A DNA stretch of 37,500 nucleotides from Azolla pinnata (taxonomy: Eukaryota; Streptophyta; Polypodiopsida; Salviniales; Salviniaceae). Positions within the stretch are counted from its first letter, which is position 1. Every line of letters begins with the position of its first letter. The stretch spans positions 8,513 through 46,012 of the forward strand of contig JBBBWG010029688.1 in the NCBI GenBank assembly GCA_037176905.1. The letters are read 5' to 3'. Made by a program: the position numbers and the translations under genes. Below are positions 34,417 to 37,500 of the stretch, piece by piece. Below the pieces are notes generated by a model, which saw only the letters and a program-made list of their open reading frames with translations, was not told the origin of the DNA and ran no database searches.

Positions 34417-35055
34417 ATTATGGAGGGGGCGATGCGAAACATCGAACGAATGCGTATCCTCATTAGTCGCATTGTTCACCTCCCAAATGGTTCTCTCCCT
34501 TAACTGCACTTTGGAAAGAACGTTTTCTACGATTTTTTATGAGATTGTGGCCTTTACGCCACCTGCTTATAACTAACGACAAAGATAGTGTATCGTATGC
34601 ACACGTATCATTGCATGGGCGCGATCGAATGCCGGATTCCGTTATCTAACAAACAACAATCATCCCCTCATTCTAATCATCAAATCGATCATCATCGACG
34701 GATCGAGGCGGAAGAGCCACCCCCCAAAGCGCATGCATCGAATCGATACGTGGATTAACGTGGCCGAATCCGCGAAAAAGAAGAAGAAGAAGAAAAAACA
34801 TTAGACAATTCATAACTCCTTCTTCCTGAAGGTGCTCGATTACGAAACCGACATGAAATCCAAATAACTCCTCTCCCTATGCAAAAACAAACAAGCAAGC
34901 AAACAAAATCACTACAAACTTCCGTTTCTATCCTTTTCTTCTACAAGAAACCCTTTTCTTCTACACATTTGTTGAGGTACTCTGCAGTAGAGAAGTAGAA
35001 CAAACTTTTTTTTCCACACATATACATGCATGCATGCATGTATTGTGTACATACA
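34417..35055. other. Intergenic, nothing recognised
   Basis: No gene. Small GAA and CAAG runs only. Confidence 0.4.
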
Positions 35056-35164
35056 GAGAGAGAGAGAGAGATAGATCCATAGATACCACACGGGTGGGAA
35101 TTTAAAGAATTTAGTACATTTTTTACTTGGATTTAAATGGAATATACCCAGTCATGAATTCATC

Positions 35165-35192
<28 letters not shown>
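35056..35192. repeat. (GA)n and (TA)n microsatellites
   Basis: GAGA run at 35055-35072 and a TA run at 35164-35192. Confidence 0.95.
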
Positions 35193-35197
<5 letters not shown>

Positions 35198-35239
35198 GTA
35201 TGGATGTGTACGATCCTCCTCGAATCAGAATCAATTCAG

Positions 35240-35710
35240 AGGCGACGATGAAGAAGATGGAAGATGTTTGATGCAAGAAGATGATGATGAAGATTGATGA
35301 AGAAGAAGAAGAAGAAGACGATGGAGATTGATGAAGGCGAAGGTGATGCAGATTGATTGCAGAAGATGATGAAGCTTGATGCAGACGAAGATGATGCAGA
35401 TTGATTGAAGAAGATGATGATGCAGATGCACAAGAAGAAGAAGAATGAAGAAGCAGAAGAAACGATGAAGAAGCACAAGATGAAGATGCTGAAGATGAAG
35501 ATGAAGACGCTGCCCCCGCCTTCGCTTCTTCTGCATCTTCTTTCTGCTTCTTCTGCATCTTCTTTCTGCTTCTTCTTCTTCTTCTTCGTTCATCATCCTC
35601 ATCCTCATCATCATCACCATCTCTATCTATCTTCCGATGCAAATGATCCAAAGACATTCTCCCCTCGCCTCGCCCTTCTCTCTCTCTCTCTCTCTCTCTC
35701 TCCTCCCTTT
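35240..35710. repeat. Purine arm / pyrimidine arm inverted low-complexity block
   Basis: Plus strand is GAAGAT/GATGCA purine-rich from 35240 to about 35512, with an internal repeat of GATGCAGATTGATTG (35345, 35393). It then switches to CTTCTT/CATCTT pyrimidine-rich from 35520 to 35702, ending in (CT)n. Arms are complementary over stretches such as GAAGAAGCAGAAGAA and its complement. The 196-codon minus-strand open frame over it is low complexity. Confidence 0.85.
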
Positions 35711-35828
35711 CTCTGTGCCTGTCATTCCATTGCAGGGGTGGGGCCTTCAATTACCCTAATGCCCTTTTCTTCCCAACACGCACAGTAGCAGCAGCAGGAG
35801 AAAGCTGCTGCTTCCAGGAAGGAAAGGA

Positions 35829-35830
<2 letters not shown>

Positions 35831-35870
<40 letters not shown>
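35831..35870. repeat. (CT)n microsatellite
   Basis: About 19 CT units (GAGA type on the other strand). Such tracts often sit in plant promoters or 5' UTRs, so a gene start to the right is possible, but I found none. Confidence 0.95.
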
Positions 35871-35872
<2 letters not shown>

Positions 35873-36999
35873 GCTCTGCGTGATTCGCGACAGACACAAT
35901 TCGGAACATCTTCGGACTTATCGACACACATCGCGCAGGAACAGAGAATCGATCATCCGTTTGCGTGCAGCATCATCATATCAGAGAGACCTTCGGCAAC
36001 AACCAACGCATACACTGAACATGCCGAGCTTATCTGCATATCCATGTTCGAGAAGAAAGAGAGAAGAGCGAGACGCTGCAGGCAGGCAGGAGCACCAGGG
36101 GGATTCAAAACTGGTACTGCCAAGAAAACAAGAGAAACCATGGACACCGAGGAACCCAGGGATTGGGAGACAGAGATTCCCCAGTAAAATCTCCCCAACA
36201 CATTCCTTGGCAATTCCAGGTTTTTGCTTTGGATCAGAGAGAGACCCAAACAAACAAACACGAGATAAAAACCCACTCGCTGACTCTGATCATACGCAGA
36301 TTCTTTCTTTCCTCATGTTCATGGTACATAAGAGGGGGGGCGGTGTTTCAGCTGTACGATAGATGCCATCGCTGCAAGGAAGCGAGCAAGAGCATTCTCT
36401 GCGATCAGGCGGGGGGGGGGGGGGGGAGGGAGGAACCCAAGAGTCCCCCCCCCCTTTCCCCCCCCACCCCACCTCCCTCCTGACGAATCAAATAGTACTA
36501 CATCCAGTTACATACACGCTTCTCTTTTCATCGATGGAAGCCTCTCCATCATGTAATGTATGCAACGGATGTGGTGGGTCGGTTGGGCAAAGAAGCCCCA
36601 AATCCTCTTCACACAGACAATATACATATGCATAGGTCAATGCGAAATGATCAGTAGACGAGCATCGCATACATATATATGGTCATAATCAAGGAGCCAA
36701 AGTCTGCAGCAGGGAGGGCTCTTTTGCAGTAAGAACGGACAAAAAAACAAGAAAAAAAGGAAGAAGAAAACGGGAGAAGACGAATCGAATCGTCTTCCCC
36801 ACTTTTCAGGAATTAGAATGATCTTCCTTATACATTATAGGTGTGTTATTGTTACAAACGAAAATAATGACCAAAACTTGTCAATGGGAAGAGGGGGGGG
36901 GGGGTTTGGGGAAAATCCAGAGAACATGGATCGCCATGTAGTAATGTAAACTAACACAAGAGGAGATGATGATACATGGAGGTTAGATTTGAAGATGGA

Positions 37000-37041
<42 letters not shown>

Positions 37042-37500
37042 TGAGTATCTCTATGATCTAATGGGGAGAGATTCGATCTTATCCGATTGAATGAATTCGC
37101 TTGGATCGATCGATCGGAACCTCTGCATATCGCGACTACAATCTCCATATCTACCATTGCCCGAAAGTCGGATGAGATTCGAGGCGAAGGTGGTGATGGT
37201 GGCGGCGCTGGATCGATCGAGCAGAAACCTCTGCATATCGATCGATCCCGATCCCGATCTACAATCTAATTTCTCTACATCTTATAGTCAGCAGTAGATA
37301 TGGATCTTCTTCTTGGCCCCCTCCCTCCCTCCCTGCCTTCCTTCCTTCCTCCCCCCCCCCCTTTTCCCTAACGAGGAGGAGCCCAATGTCGTGATTATTA
37401 AGACGTATTGACGGAAGAATATGTCCGCTTCTGTATGATATATCGATCTATCTATCTATCTATCTATCTATCTATAGAGGAAGGGAGGAGAAGGGGAAGG
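35871..37500. other. No supported gene; G/C runs and simple repeats
   Basis: The open frame at 35880-36362 has no recognisable domain. A 16-G run (36411-36426) faces C runs (36445-36463). A second G run lies at 36893-36903. (TG)n at 37005-37039, CCCT/CTTCC runs at 37318-37360 and (CTAT)n at 37446-37475 complete the region. Confidence 0.6.

Noticed and set aside
35160-35750. 196-codon minus-strand frame rich in Ser, Arg and Glu
   Set aside because: Low-complexity translation of the GAAGAT/CTTCTT block. The other frames are equally open.
1-37500. CRISPR array, bacterial operon or phage features
   Set aside because: The genes are spliced eukaryotic genes; the repeats are simple tandem arrays without unique spacers.

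Overview
The window reads as nuclear DNA of a land plant. It has spliced genes with canonical GT-AG introns, plant-type protein families (TOM40, plant MICU, a GARP-type HHO/NIGT1 factor), telo-boxes, and very abundant microsatellites built from ACAT, CATG, CA and ATC units. No feature fixes the lineage. I cannot tell a seed-free plant (fern, lycophyte, bryophyte) from a seed plant by sequence alone.

Layout. 1-1960: short repeats and two unassigned exon-like stretches. 1964-6430 (minus): a complete 11-exon TOM40 gene, the mitochondrial outer-membrane import channel, with a likely intron in its 5' UTR. 6.99-7.46 kb: a long ACAT/CATG/CA microsatellite. 7.5-12.2 kb: no convincing gene, but a degenerate telomere-like tract, an ATATCA array and two short tandem duplications. 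12221-16111 (plus): a complete 8-exon MICU gene, an EF-hand regulator of mitochondrial calcium uptake. 16.1-18.0 kb: intergenic, ending in a TG/GTAC microsatellite. 18041-20558 (plus): a 5-exon HHO/NIGT1-like GARP transcription factor whose first exon encodes an LGLG run from TTAGGG repeats and whose last exon is short and internally duplicated. 21498-22129 (minus): a 2-exon gene for a 116-residue hydrophilic LEA-like protein, with TATA, ABRE and RY elements upstream.

22.4-37.5 kb: no gene that I can support. It holds a decayed LINE reverse-transcriptase fragment (24.26-25.18 kb, minus), a dispersed repeat family (29.1, 31.3 and 32.5 kb) and a dense series of simple repeats. Several of these lie as inverted complementary pairs.

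Functional reading. TOM40 and MICU are both mitochondrial and point away from each other, but nearly 6 kb of repeat-rich DNA separates their starts, so co-regulation is only a possibility. The HHO-like gene (nitrate/phosphate signalling repressors in the known family) and the LEA-like gene are convergent. The exon models were built by hand: reading frame is kept across every junction and the protein matches remembered family sequences. No search was run.
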